DNA from: Hermatobates lingyangjiaoensis
Taxonomy: Eukaryota > Arthropoda > Insecta > Hemiptera > Hermatobatidae
Assembly: GCA_026182355.1 (NCBI GenBank)
Contig: JAPFBL010000035.1
Coordinates: 3,951,501 to 4,015,500 of the forward strand
Length of the DNA stretch: 64,000 nt
Reading direction: 5' to 3'
Positions within the stretch are counted from its first letter, which is position 1. Every line of letters starts with the position of its first letter. The position numbers were made by a program, and so were the translations under genes. Below, in pieces: positions 1 through 11,330 of this stretch. The notes below the pieces were generated by a model, which searched no databases, was not told the DNA's origin, and saw only the letters and a program-made list of their open reading frames with translations.

Positions 1-370
1 CACCATCGCACAATCATTTACTTTCATTGTTGGCAGCAAATGTCACCCTTTTTTTTCAATCTATCTAGAATTTTCTCTAACACTGTTAACCTTCCACACT
101 AATATGTTAATGAATCAATGTCATAGTCAATGAGGTTGTTAAAAAATGTTTTCTATAAACATATATGCCTATCAACATCTAAACAGAGAACAACATTTTG
201 AAATGAAACCAAGATATTTCAACCGAAACAACTCGTCCTCATCAGTCACTAAGAATATGACTCTGAACAACACCAGATATTTTATTTGAAATCACTCAGT
301 CGCATTTTGGTATTTCATTGTTTATACGTTGTTAATGATTTAGCATATTTTATATAAAATATATAATTAA

Positions 371-516
371 TGTTACAACTATAAAACACAAAAAAATAAA
401 CTAGCACCACAATTCTTGATAATTTAAGCTTTCTTGTCTTCTTTAGGAGAAGAGAAAAAGAAAAAAAGAAGAGGAAGCACAGAACTGGAGATGTGAAGGC
501 GTCCACCAACCCATAC

Positions 517-520
<4 letters not shown>
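371..520 (-). repeat. PLE terminal repeat fragment (family D), inverted
   Basis: Read on the minus strand, this matches the order of motifs in the terminal repeats at 31,075-31,200 (+) and 27,480-27,660 (-): a GGTTGGTGGAC start, a C/T-rich tract, a degenerate CTGAAGA...GAAAGC module (427-449), ATTATCAAGAATTGTG, then TTTTTTGTGTTTTATAGTTGTAAC. It lies head to head with the PLE ORF at 644. The same piece recurs at 3351-3500 in the duplicate. Confidence 0.6.
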
Positions 521-562
<42 letters not shown>

Positions 563-590
563 GTATGGGTTGGTGGACTCCTTCACATCT
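490..590. repeat. palindrome with (AT)n centre
   Basis: A 31-base left arm (490-520) and right arm (560-590) are inverted copies with one mismatch, GGCGTCC against GGACTCC. They enclose an (AT)n tract at 521-559. The right arm runs straight into PLE reverse transcriptase sequence, so the palindrome marks the 5' junction of the truncated PLE. The duplicate is at 3470-3575 with a longer, interrupted AT tract. Confidence 0.85.
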
Positions 591-643
591 CACATCTCCT
601 CAATAACTTCTCGATCCCACCCCACCTCACCCATCCCCTCCTC

Positions 644-1996
644 ATGGTTACTATGGACGTCACCTCTCTGTATACTAATATTGAACACAGTGAGGGACTG
701 AATTCCCTTCGTTACTTTCTTGAACTCAGAACTCCCCCCCTCACTCCTTCTACCAATTTTCTAGTTTCCTTAGCCGAATTTGTCCTGAAGCATAATGCCT
801 TCCAGTTTGATGGTGCCTTTTACCTTCAAACCAAGGGTACTGCGATGGGCACTATTATGGCTCCTTCTTTTGCTAATTTGTTCTTGGCCAAATTAGAGCA
901 ATCTTTTCTGTCTGATCGTCAATTCCTTCCCCTTCTTTATACTCGCTACATTGACGATATCTTCTTCATTTGGCCACATGGTACCCATGAGTTAAACCTC
1001 TTCCTACTTTCCTTCCAAAACTTTTCGTCCTCCATCTCCTTCACCCACCAAGTGTCCAGCAATAAAATTACTTTCCTTGATGTTGATGTCACCCTCAACA
1101 ATAGCAGTTTCTCCACCTCTGTACATATAAAACCTACTAATGCACAGCAGTACCTCCACTACAGTAGTTGCCATCCCACCCACATCAAAAAAGCAATCCC
1201 CAGATCCCTTTCCATCCGCATCCACAGGATTTGTAATAATTTGAAAAACCGTAGTTCCCACATTAACTGTTTGAAAGAAAAATTAATTGATCGTGGCTAC
1301 CCTTCCAATGTCATTGATAGTCGTGTCGTGCCGGCTGAAATAGTTCACCGGCACGTACCCAGAAAAGACCACACTGATAGTGTTTTCCTGATATCCACTT
1401 TTTTCCCTGGCGCTCATAGGATTGGCTCGGTTATTAAGGAGTTTTTCCCATTGCTCTCCTCTTCTCCTTCTACCTCATCTATTTTTCCTGAAGCCCCCTC
1501 CTTATCATATCGCAAACCACCGAACCTCAGAGGCATTTTCTCCCATCACTCTCCCATGAACCCTGCACTTGGGAGGGGAATGGTGGAGTGCGGACGGAGC
1601 AGATGCCAAACCTGTCTTATCATAAACCCTAATCCCTTTTTTACTTCCCCCCATAGCAATATTAACTACCCTTGTCCTCCCCACACCTCATGCACCTCGG
1701 TTAATTGCGTTTACCGTTTGGACTGCACCCAGTGTGATGCATTCTACGTTGGTATGGCCTCTACGCAGCTCAACTTACGTATGAATGGTCACAGGGCTTC
1801 CGTTGGTCAACGCAAAAACCTTCCTATTGCTATCCACTCTAATTCCCATGGACTGGATTTTAATCACTGCTTCCGGGTCCAAGTCCTTAATCATATCCCT
1901 GTTCAGTCTTCTCGGGTTACTTTAAGAGCTTCAGAGGAGGCAATTATCTGTCTTCTCAAAGCTCGCTCTCCTCCTGGCCTTAACTTGTACCGTTAA
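644..1996 (+). CDS. Penelope-like element polyprotein: partial RT plus GIY-YIG endonuclease (copy A, open)
   Basis: A 450-residue ORF encoding most of a PLE protein. Reverse transcriptase motif A is at residues 3-13 (MDVTSLYTNI, catalytic Asp5). Motif B is near 62-80 (QTKGTAMGTIMAPSFANLF). Motif C is YIDD at 102-105, and the following FLDVDV and KPT...YLHYSSCHP blocks lie at 144-178. A linker with Cys pairs (CGRSRCQTC, 316-324) leads to the GIY-YIG domain: NCVYRLDCTQC at 354-364, YVG at 368-370, Arg379, His383, then RASEEA and the SPPGLNL tail. In PLEs the RT copies RNA at a DNA nick and the GIY-YIG domain makes the nick. The usual N-terminal part before RT motif A is missing, so this copy is 5'-truncated. 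The frame continues upstream to about 560 without a better Met. The family call is secure; activity is unlikely. Confidence 0.95.
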   Translation: MVTMDVTSLYTNIEHSEGLNSLRYFLELRTPPLTPSTNFLVSLAEFVLKHNAFQFDGAFYLQTKGTAMGTIMAPSFANLFLAKLEQSFLSDRQFLPLLYTRYIDDIFFIWPHGTHELNLFLLSFQNFSSSISFTHQVSSNKITFLDVDVTLNNSSFSTSVHIKPTNAQQYLHYSSCHPTHIKKAIPRSLSIRIHRICNNLKNRSSHINCLKEKLIDRGYPSNVIDSRVVPAEIVHRHVPRKDHTDSVFLISTFFPGAHRIGSVIKEFFPLLSSSPSTSSIFPEAPSLSYRKPPNLRGIFSHHSPMNPALGRGMVECGRSRCQTCLIINPNPFFTSPHSNINYPCPPHTSCTSVNCVYRLDCTQCDAFYVGMASTQLNLRMNGHRASVGQRKNLPIAIHSNSHGLDFNHCFRVQVLNHIPVQSSRVTLRASEEAIICLLKARSPPGLNLYR

Positions 1997-2397
1997 TTTA
2001 AGTATTTATTTATTTATTTATTTATTTTTTTTTTTTTTTAAGAATTTATTTATTTATTATTTTTTAATTTTAATTTTTATTTTTTTATCTATTTTTATTT
2101 TTTAATTTTTTAATTGTTTATTGCTTCATTTACTAGTCTTCTCCTTCTGTTATTTTTATTTGCTTTTATTTGTTCTTTTTAGTTATTATTCTCTCTGTAG
2201 TTAGTAGCTTACCTAGGGCGGCAGGCAGAGTGCGCGCGTGTTCGTTGCATTTGGCCTACCACTCAGTTAGCTTCAGCTACTCAAAGGGACTACTTCTACC
2301 CGATGACGACGACTGTCGAAATATCGTTGTGAGTCTTTTGTGTGTGTCTTTTATTTGTGTTTTCTCTTTCCTGTGTGAACTATATATATATATATAT
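1997..2397 (+). repeat. 3' UTR and terminal repeat of PLE copy A
   Basis: After the stop come a TTTA-rich tract, a long T run, then a GC-richer terminal block from about 2205. Within it CCGATGA-C-GAC-GACT-GTC-GAAA (2300-2321) is hammerhead-like: one T to C change from CTGATGA, then one extra C, a 3-bp hairpin and GAAA. The block ends in (AT)n at 2381-2397. Confidence 0.75.
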
Positions 2398-2980
2398 AAA
2401 ATTTATATATAAAATTTATATAAAATATATAAATAAATTTTTTTACATAAAATTTATAATTAAATTATTTTCTTATTGACAACATTATGACCAGTTTATA
2501 AGTTTAAGTGGAATAATATTTATACACTATAGCAGATCTCAGTCTAGAAAGCTTAACACGATGATAATTTAATAAAATACATTGAATGGAGAGAAGATTA
2601 TATATTGATGAGATGTACTACTCATCTGAAAAAAGTTAAACGTTGAATGTTAACTCAATTGAATTGAAGAAATGATTGTTTGAAAAATTTGATACAATTC
2701 GTATGACCCAAACAATGCTGAGAAATACAACAGCGCTTGATAAAGGAAACAAATTGAAACACATTTTATAACGTGAATCTCCTTTAAAAGCAGTAATTTA
2801 AAAAAAAAACATCAGCCAAAAAGGCAAATGTATTCATGAAGGGAGAAAAACTCTACCACCAAAATGATTGTATTTCCTGTGCCCAAAAGTTTATAAAAAA
2901 ATAGAATATAATATAACTTTTGCTTTATCTCTAAACTGTTGACTTGTGAAATGTCAAAAGTTTAAATAATGAAATAATAT
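2398..2980. other. spacer between the duplicates, no feature
   Basis: AT-rich unique DNA separating the two 2.4-kb copies. No ORF, RNA gene or recognisable repeat was seen. Confidence 0.6.
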
Positions 2981-3350
2981 CACCATCGCACAATCATTTA
3001 CTTTCATTGTTGGCAGCAAATGTCACCCTTTTTTTTCAATCTATCTAGAATTTTCTCTAACACTGTTAACCTTCCACACTAATATGTTAATGAATCAATG
3101 TCATAGTCAATGAGGTTGTTAAAAAATGTTTTCTATAAACATATATGCCTATCAACATCTAAACAGAGAACAACATTTTGAAATGAAACCAAGATATTTC
3201 AACCGAAACAACTCGTCCTCATCAGTCACTAAGAATATGACTCTGAACAACACCAGATATTTTATTTGAAATCACTCAGTCGCATTTTGGTATTTCATTG
3301 TTTATACGTTGTTAATGATTTAGCATATTTTATATAAAATATATAATTAA

Positions 3351-3500
3351 TGTTACAACTATAAAACACAAAAAAATAAACTAGCACCACAATTCTTGAT
3401 AATTTAAGCTTTCTTGTCTTCTTTAGGAGAAGAGAAAAAGAAAAAAAGAAGAGGAAGCACAGAACTGGAGATGTGAAGGCGTCCACCAACCCATACAACT
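3351..3500 (-). repeat. PLE terminal repeat fragment (family D), copy B
   Basis: Duplicate of 371-520, with the same inverted orientation relative to the following PLE reading frame. Confidence 0.6.
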
Positions 3501-3507
3501 ATATATA

Positions 3508-3547
<40 letters not shown>

Positions 3548-3575
3548 GTATGGGTTGGTGGACTCCTTCACATCT
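3470..3575. repeat. palindrome with (AT)n centre, copy B
   Basis: Duplicate of the palindrome at 490-590. The arms are 3470-3500 and 3544-3575. The central AT tract is a few bases longer than in copy A and contains a TT interruption. Confidence 0.85.
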
Positions 3576-3628
3576 CACATCTCCTCAATAACTTCTCGAT
3601 CCCACCCCACCTCACCCATCCCCTCCTC

Positions 3629-4979
3629 ATGGTTACTATGGACGTCACCTCTCTGTATACTAATATTGAACACAGTGAGGGACTGAATTCCCTTCGTTAC
3701 TTTCTTGAACTCAGAACTCCCCCCCTCACTCCTTCTACCAATTTTCTAGTTTCCTTAGCCGAATTTGTCCTGAAGCATAATGCCTTCCAGTTTGATGGTG
3801 CCTTTTACCTTCAAACCAAGGGTACTGCGATGGGCACTATTATGGCTCCTTCTTTTGCTAATTTGTTCTTGGCCAAATTAGAGCAATCTTTTCTGTCTGA
3901 TCGTCAATTCCTTCCCCTTCTTTATACTCGCTACATTGACGATATCTTCTTCATTTGGCCACATGGTACCCATGAGTTAAACCTCTTCCTACTTTCCTTC
4001 CAAAACTTTTCGTCCTCCATCTCCTTCACCACCAAGTGTCCAGCAATAAAATTACTTTCCTTGATGTTGATGTCACCCTCAACAATAGCAGTTTCTCCAC
4101 CTCTGTACATATAAAACCTACTAATGCACAGCAGTACCTCCACTACAGTAGTTGCCATCCCACCCACATCAAAAAAGCAATCCCCAGATCCCTTTCCATC
4201 CGCATCCACAGGATTTGTAATAATTTGAAAAACCGTAGTTCCCACATTAACTGTTTGAAAGAAAAATTAATTGATCGTGGCTACCCTTCCAATGTCATTG
4301 ATAGTCGTGTCGTGCCGGCTGAAATAGTTCACCGGCACGTACCCAGAAAAGACCACACTGATAGTGTTTTCCTGATATCCACTTTTTTCCCTGGCGCTCA
4401 TAGGATTGGCTCGGTTATTAAGGAGTTTTTCCCATTGCTCTCCTCTTCTCCTTCTACCTCATCTATTTTTCCTGAAGCCCCCTCCTTATCATATCGCAAA
4501 CCACCGAACCTCAGAGGCATTTTCTCCCATCACTCTCCCATGAACCCTGCACTTGGGAGGGGAATGGTGGAGTGCGGACGGAGCAGATGCCAAACCTGTC
4601 TTATCATAAACCCTAATCCCTTTTTTACTTCCCCCCCTAGCAATATTAACTACCCTTGTCCTCCCACACCTCATGCACCTCGGTTAATTGCGTTTACCGT
4701 TTGGACTGCACCCAGTGTGATGCATTCTACGTTGGTATGGCCTCTACGCAGCTCAACTTACGTATGAATGGTCACAGGGCTTCCGTTGGTCAACGCAAAA
4801 ACCTTCCTATTGCTATCCACTCTAATTCCCATGGACTGGATTTTAATCACTGCTTCCGGGTCCAAGTCCTTAATCATATCCCTGTTCAGTCTTCTCGGGT
4901 TACTTTAAGAGCTTCAGAGGAGGCAATTATCTGTCTTCTCAAAGCTCGCTCTCCTCCTGGCCTTAACTTGTACCGTTAA
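3629..4979 (+). pseudogene. Penelope-like element RT/GIY-YIG, copy B, frameshifted
   Basis: Same gene as 644-1996, split over three frames. A single C is missing in the ACCCACC stretch at about 4029, after RT motif C, which ends the RT frame at 4114. Another C is missing in the run at about 4663, just before the GIY-YIG domain, which reads on from there in a third frame to 4979. A nearby substitution changes His to Pro in the linker. The rest is identical by eye. Both breaks are in short C runs, the typical place for either replication slippage or long-read consensus errors, so this may be a sequencing or assembly effect. Confidence 0.9.
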
Positions 4980-5390
4980 TTTAAGTATTTATTTATTTAT
5001 TTATTTTTTTTTTTTTTTTTTTAAGAATTTATTTATTTATTATTTTTTAATTTTAATTTTTATTTTTTTATCTATTTTTATTTTTTAATTTTTTAATTGT
5101 TTATTGCTTCATTTACTAGTCTTCTCCTTCTGTTATTTTTATTTGCTTTTATTTGTTCTTTTTAGTTATTATTCTCTCTGTAGTTAGTGGCTTACCTAGG
5201 GCGGCAGGCAGAGTGCGCGCGTGTTCGTTGCATTTGGCCTACCACTCAGTTAGCTTCAGCTACTCAAAGGGACTACTTCTACCCGATGACGACGACTGTC
5301 GAAATATCGTTGTGAGTCTTTTGTGTGTGTCTTTTATTTGTGTTTTCTCTTTCCTGTGTGAACTATATATATATATATATATATATATAT
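4980..5390 (+). repeat. 3' UTR and terminal repeat of PLE copy B
   Basis: Equivalent of 1997-2397, with the hammerhead-like CCGATGA...GTC-GAAA module at 5283-5304. It ends in a longer (AT)n tract at 5363-5390. Confidence 0.75.
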
Positions 5391-6490
5391 GTAACAGATT
5401 CAATAATATATCGACCGTTTGATAGAATATGTGTGTTCTTTAATCGGGATTCGGTCAATTTTCACTTAAAAGAATATGGATAGTTTGGGAGGGGGGATCA
5501 CTGTTCTTATTGCTGGTAAATAACTATCAATTTCGAATCATATATTAAAAAGATAAATGTGACATACCTTCTTCATTTGTAACAATTTTGAGTCATATAT
5601 TTAAAAGAAAAAAACAAATTTGTTTATTAAATTAACTCAATATAAAACACAGTTTACCGCTTTTAATTCTAGTAGTGACAACAATTTTGAAGTAAAGGGT
5701 TATCATACTGTTGAGTAAAATAATTAATATATGTTTTCCAGTATAACTAGTATCAGTTTTTTGGGTCTGAGACTCATTTGCATTTTAAAAAAGGTTCAAA
5801 TGAGAGAATTCAGGCTGTTATTTTTTTCATACAATGAAAATAATTCTTTATGATATTATAAGCGAAGGTTAAAACAAGTAAAAAAGCAATTTTTATGTAA
5901 GTGCTTTAAGTTTTGTTGAAACTGAATATAACGGTTACAGTGCCAGCACCAAACTCAGCTAGAGCTAAAAACCTGTTGCTGCCCATTTTCTTTTCTTTTG
6001 CATTAAATATGCAAACTCATTAAAAAATAGGCATCAGAGGAAAACAGCGCTCCAGTTTCCTTTCCTGAATCTTGCAAACTTATTGCGTGAAAAATAAAAT
6101 CGTTTAGCTGAAAATTGAAACTCAACTTTTCTACGTGGCAAATATTTAAGGAAGTTTTAGAATAGTTTATGATAAATAATTCTGCAAATACCAAAAAGAA
6201 GGGAGCAGAAACTTTTAGTTTATCATAGCTACAGTCACCTTCACTTTTCTTAAGAATGATTGAGACTCTAACGAAAACCAGTTGGTTTTAAATAATTTAA
6301 TGCAGTTATTAAAGCATTCAATAAAATGTTGAACATTTTAATGTAACAGCTCACATTGCTTAAACAGAAATATATCAGTAATTTGTTACTTTTCTACAAG
6401 TTTATTTACTTTTAACTAAAATGAGAGTATACATCAGTATTTGAAAATTGATGTAAACAAAGAAGTAGTTACCAGAAAGAGCAATAATCA
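5391..6490. other. no recognisable feature
   Basis: AT-rich DNA with only short chance ORFs. I see no coding similarity, repeat or RNA gene. Confidence 0.5.
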
Positions 6491-6497
6491 GACTAAG

Positions 6498-6665
6498 TGG
6501 TCAGAGTAGTCCAGTGGCTTGCACACTCGCCTCAACTGGTTTCCAATCGTTAAAGATAAAAACCCTATTCTAAATAACTTAAGATTGGCAAAAGATAGGA
6601 CTCTGAAAGTAGTAGTATCATAGATGGAATGTATCCTTGAGGAGTCAGTGACATTGATATAGCTG
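6498..6665 (+). repeat. tRNA-derived SINE, internally deleted
   Basis: A degenerate tRNA-like head (GGTCAGAGTAGTCCAGTGG...CTCGCCT..AACTGGT) jumps directly to the distal body (CTATTCTAAATAACTTAAG...AGGACTCTGAAAG), losing box B and the central segment. The 3' end carries the TCCTTGAGGAGTCAG tail variant also seen near 11,985, 40,645 and 56,310. Confidence 0.6.
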
Positions 6666-7224
6666 GAATCCAAACCCTCATTTCGACAAAAAATATAAAT
6701 TATCGTACTAAGTTCAATCCGCTTTATTTTACGTATAAAAACAGTAAACAGTTAATATTTTCATTAAACTGAACCAGAAAGAAGGTATTCATATTTTCAG
6801 AACTCATATGTAAGACTTTATAAATCATGTATCGATGCCTGAAACGATGTTTATATTAATAAATTGTATTTATGTTAATAAAGGTAAATTATATTAACGT
6901 TTACAAGTTAATTTTAATAAAATGAGTTGTGAAAATAAGCTTCCATTTCGAAAGAGTAGAGGTCACCTCGTTATAATGAATATGGATATAATGGTGTAGG
7001 AAGCAATTTGGGATTCGACTTTGTCTCCAGCAAAATGTAAGGCAGCCAGTCAAATGCATTTCTCCTTGGAATTGCTCAGACACCCTTTTCACTGCGAATC
7101 GTTGCAGAGGTCACCATTTCTCAGTATAATTATTTGCTGCAGTATACATTTGTAATTTATGCTTTAAACTCACTCAGTCGAGTATTCTAAGAGAGAATCC
7201 AATTAAGATTGCTGTAGAATCAGC

Positions 7225-7475
7225 TTGGAGCTGATTATTTTCCCAGTGCAGTCATTACTTCATGCCATGTCCTAACAAGTGACTCTTTGACATTTGATTC
7301 GACCTCCGACAACATCTTCCTCTTATATGAGTCCAGCTGAACTTTCACAAAACCTTTTCTCACCCCAGCGACGATAAATCATGTTGAATCAAAAAGTCAT
7401 CTCTGGTGTAAACCATTTGTTCAAATCTAAGGAGCTCTCCAGAATGGGCAACATACGTTGTTTAACTAGCTCCAT
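7225..7475 (-). pseudogene. unidentified coding remnant
   Basis: The minus strand shows two successive open stretches joined by one frameshift. The upstream part (about 7,465-7,365) includes TTYVAHSGELLRFEQMVY. The downstream part (about 7,375-7,226) includes RKGFVKVQLDSYKRKML and SLVRTWHEVMTALGK before a TAA. The residue mix is balanced and unlike the lysine/isoleucine-rich chance ORFs around it. I do not recognise the family. A transposase or captured exon are both possible. Confidence 0.35.
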
Positions 7476-7499
7476 CAAGACAGCTGACACGATCTAGTA

Positions 7500-10400
7500 A
7501 TAATACCCTATGGTAATGAACAGTTATATATTTCCATGTTCATCAGAATTTACGAAACATGTTTTTTTTGAATTAAAAAAGACTTTAGTATTTATGGGAT
7601 CATATATAATAATTCAATTAAGTCTCTTTGTGAAGATATCCATTTCTTCGCTGGCTATATAATAAATATCCCCCGCAATTTAAATCAGAGTGGTGTTTTG
7701 TTGCTTCCAACCATTTCAAAATTATCTCTATGTTTCCTGTTTATAAAAATTATCATCTGTTTCATATATAACGAATAAAATCTGGAGAGTCCTGCTTTCT
7801 CCTTTACTGTAAGTATACATTTTATGGAATTCATGGAAAATCAATTCCATGTTGGATACATTCTATTTTGGCAATTGTATCGATGTATTACTAAACCCTA
7901 TACAACATTATTATCAAACTCACGGTCAATCGATTAACGACTTAATTTATTATAATTAATCCAGCAATAATTTAAATAATTAATAATCCAGTTATTAAAT
8001 AATCCAGCAATTACACCTGGGGGACCTAAATTATAGTATAATCAGTATGGAAGATAGCACTGAAATCATATAATATATTCTAACCAAAAATTTCATTTTA
8101 CAATGAAATTATTGTAATAATTCAGAAATTATACAATAATTAACGTGACAATTTTAGTGACAATTATACAATAAATACAATAATAATTTATTGTAATAAA
8201 TTATTGAATGCTATTCAGGACAACAGCTAAGGTACTAGAATTACAAGGTTTCAGAATGACTTATACTGAATTTAGCACTAATAATGAAAAAAAAACGAAC
8301 AAATACTATAATTTTAGGAAAAACAACGAACTTTTTTGTAAAAAGTGTTTCTATGATTTCGAATAATGAGTGACTGAAGTGACAGCTAAAATTGTATATT
8401 AGGTTTGAAACATTTAATAAAATTTATAAATAAATAGATAACTAAATGTAATGAAAGAAACTGCGGTTTTTAATAGTGATTGTAATAGTGATTTAAAGTA
8501 TAAGTGGTTAAATCCATTTCCTTTTATTTTTATTCCTGAATATTAGAGATCATAACAAAATATTACATTAATTTTATAATATTTAGGATAATGAGCTATC
8601 TCAACTCATATTAATTTGCTTTATGTCAAAATAATTTTATATGATGTGAATGATCATGATAAATTTGCTCAAAATACAATTTCAAGTAGAACTTGATTAA
8701 ACAAAAATAAAGAAAAGTAATTCTTATAATTTTTTTATTGAATATATTACTCTTCAATAAATAATCTTTAAACCTAGTATAACTAGGTTTATTTAACAAA
8801 AATAAATTCATTATTCTAGAAGAATTTGACGTGGTACTGGAGTCGAGCTCAATAGTTGTCTTTTTTAGATTAGTATTTTCCCTTCCAATGTTTTAAGTTC
8901 ATAAAATTTAATTTAGAAACTGTTTCGCTCGATTCTGATAAAAAAAGTTTTCTAAGTTAATGCAAACAAATCGCACAAGTAGAGCAGGTTGGCATTATTA
9001 GAAGTTGAATTTCTCGTTTTTAGGGTTTATTGACTCTTTCAATAAACTGTTAGTCTGAATTTATTGAAATTTCTTTCATAACTATAACATTTATAAATAA
9101 TGAATTAAATACATATTAAAATAATTATCAATAGTATCAAAATGTTCATTTTTTCGAAAACAAATTCTTCCAAAAAAAATATACGGGCCATTATCCTATA
9201 GGGAACTATATTTGTGTTTAATTTCACTATGGCCGGTAAAAAGTATAACCATTATCGCCTTCATAAATTTCAACATTCCATCAATGATAAGCCAAAATGT
9301 TTAAATATTTGTGTAAACATATACTTTTCTTTTTTCAGAAAACGTTAACGCATTTTTCAATTATTTAATTGTAATTTCTATAAAAACTGCAACAATTTAA
9401 TATCCCTGGGGTATTAGACTACTAAGTCTAAGGGAAAAGGAAACTCAAGCTTAAAAAGAAATAGGAGGCAGTGAAGTGGATTCTCCATGAGGCAATGAAA
9501 TATTTGCAGCTTATCTGCACTAAGTTCGAATACAATGCCAAACATGTTCACACCAACTGACGCGAAAAATTAACCGTCAATTCCTATGAACAAGCCTTCG
9601 ATACATACTGACCCACGCACAGATATCAAAAAAAAAAACAACTTAAAAATCTGGAGTGGCCTACACTCAAATTACCTATAAGTAATCATAATGGCATAGT
9701 AAGCATACTCGTGATAAATGATGACAAGTAATGCACAATTTACTGCAAAAGCATGCATTCTTCAGGAAAAAATGAAAGATAGATTAAAGTTATGCGTTTG
9801 TAAAATAAGGCGGGTCTACATTGAGCAAAAGTTGGGAGTGGCTAATTATACTCAATTATACTATGCGTAAACATAATACCATACTCCTTAATAATCAACT
9901 AATGCTTTGTTTTAGTTAATATGTTTTATTTATTTATTTATTTTATTGATAAATTTTAATCAATATGTATCATTTATTTATATTTGGCTATAATAATTTT
10001 ATTTGTTATAAAAAACGTGAAATCAGTGATGAATCTAATATGCTATTAAAGTTATTAAACTGAGGGCCTGAATTTCATCGGATTCGTACACTGTGGCCAT
10101 ACCTGTTATATTGTACATCCCATTCTTTTTACTAAATTCAACTTCATTTTTTAAGTTCTTTAGTGACCTTTATAAATGTTCATAGAGAAATATCTAGTAC
10201 GTCAATAGTTTTAAGCATGGTTTGTAAAAATGTATATCCGTTCCAAGTTGATTGCCTCGAATGCATGTACAATATGATGAAAGGTTTTTACTTCTTCTAG
10301 GCAGAGTGTCTATATTCTTCGCATGACGTTAAATATAGAATTTTTAATAAATATTCTGCATATATTTTAAACTTTCCCATTGAAGATATAATATTCTATA

Positions 10401-11140
10401 CAAATTTAAGTTCTTTTAGATTGAACTTTATATACTAAAATGAACCCGGTTGTTCTTGCCACTTTCTGGCTCTTTTTCCTTGACGTATTCCTTGACGTAT
10501 TTGCCAATTCCACTCCTGTAAATGCTGAGATGTGTACTGAAAAAATGCTCCAGACTCCAGGATATTTGTATGATCTCAAATACTTCCAAATTGATCCTAA
10601 AAATATGGATATTGAATTTGTTCATGTTTACTTCAGTTTGCTTATACTTTTATAGTTTACTTTAGTCAAGTAACAAAATATTAAACCATTTATTATTTTA
10701 TATATTACTATAGAAAATAAACAGTATTTAATAATCACTAATTACCTATATATTCTACTAATCAATATAAGGTTCCTTGATAAAAACATAAATATTTATT
10801 TAATTAACTTTACTAAAAGAAAAATTACATTAACACCATTTTCAGATGTATTATTACCAAAGATATTATTAGTATAATTTAAATTATTTTCAGAGTTTAC
10901 AGTGTGTATTTATTCCTAGATTGTGTGCTGTAGAAGACCAATTTTAAAAAAAAAGCTAAAACAATAGAATAAATAAATTTTATTTTTAAAAATTTGTAAG
11001 AATAATAGTGTTTTTTTGTAGGAAGTAATACACTGAATGATTCTGCAGAGGGACCCGGTGTAAAAGTTCTTGCCTTTAATAATAAAAGTGAAAGTTTGGA
11101 ACAAAATTTGTCATATGGGAGATCGATAACGTTGAGTTTG
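7500..11140. other. AT-rich, largely featureless
   Basis: No gene recognised. Short TTA/ATA-rich repeats occur near 7,930-8,220. One copy of the dispersed AAAATCTGGAGTGGCC motif is at about 9,646-9,680, and a TATTAAACTGAGGGC stretch at about 10,050 recurs at 38,805 and 43,335. A 71-codon ORF at 10,440-10,655 begins with a hydrophobic, signal-like stretch but has no other support. Confidence 0.4.
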
Positions 11141-11142
11141 TC

Positions 11143-11330
11143 ATCGCGTGGAGAGGACGGAATGCTGTCGGACCCGAGCCTGTGCAGTGTCAGAATCTCA
11201 TTCATCAACCTTACTCTAATAAGCTTGCGTTAGGCAAATGAAGAACTCGGGCTTTTTGAATCACCTGGTAATGTGGCTCATCCTTAACTAACATTGGTGA
11301 TAAAATAACAAATGTGCCACACTTGTCGTT
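11143..11330 (+). repeat. tRNA-SINE body, head lost
   Basis: GTGGAGAGGACG...GTCGG..CCGAGCCTGTGCAGTGTCAG...ACTCTAATAAGCTTGCGTTAGGCAAA aligns with the SINE body in the same order as at 13,600-13,720. The tail AATCACCTGGTAATGTGGCTC matches the copy at 48,360. The tRNA head is not recognisable. Confidence 0.65.

Larger units (their letters stand above)
1..2397. repeat. 2.4-kb direct duplication, copy A
   Basis: Positions 1-2397 recur almost unchanged at 2981-5390. The match starts at the first base of the window, so the true left edge may lie outside. The only differences I see are the lengths of the AT and T runs, two single-C losses, and isolated substitutions (for example an A to C in the linker and an A to G in the 3' UTR). 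The unit carries an inverted pLTR fragment, a PLE ORF and a PLE 3' UTR. It is either a very young tandem duplication or two haplotypes left uncollapsed in an assembly; sequence alone cannot separate these. Confidence 0.95.
2981..5390. repeat. 2.4-kb direct duplication, copy B
   Basis: Second copy of 1-2397. Similarity ends inside the (AT)n tract after the PLE 3' terminal repeat: copy A runs on into an AT-rich spacer, copy B into unrelated sequence beginning GTAACAG at 5391. The two copies are separated by 583 bp of unique DNA. Confidence 0.95.

Noticed and set aside
1004..1261. Minus-strand ORF inside the PLE, repeated at 3931-4245
   Set aside because: It is the antisense shadow of the RT coding region, with no motif of its own.
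2300..2325. Calling the pLTR modules canonical hammerhead ribozymes
   Set aside because: An extra nucleotide separates CTGANGA from stem II in every copy and I could not pair stem I, so I report them only as hammerhead-like.
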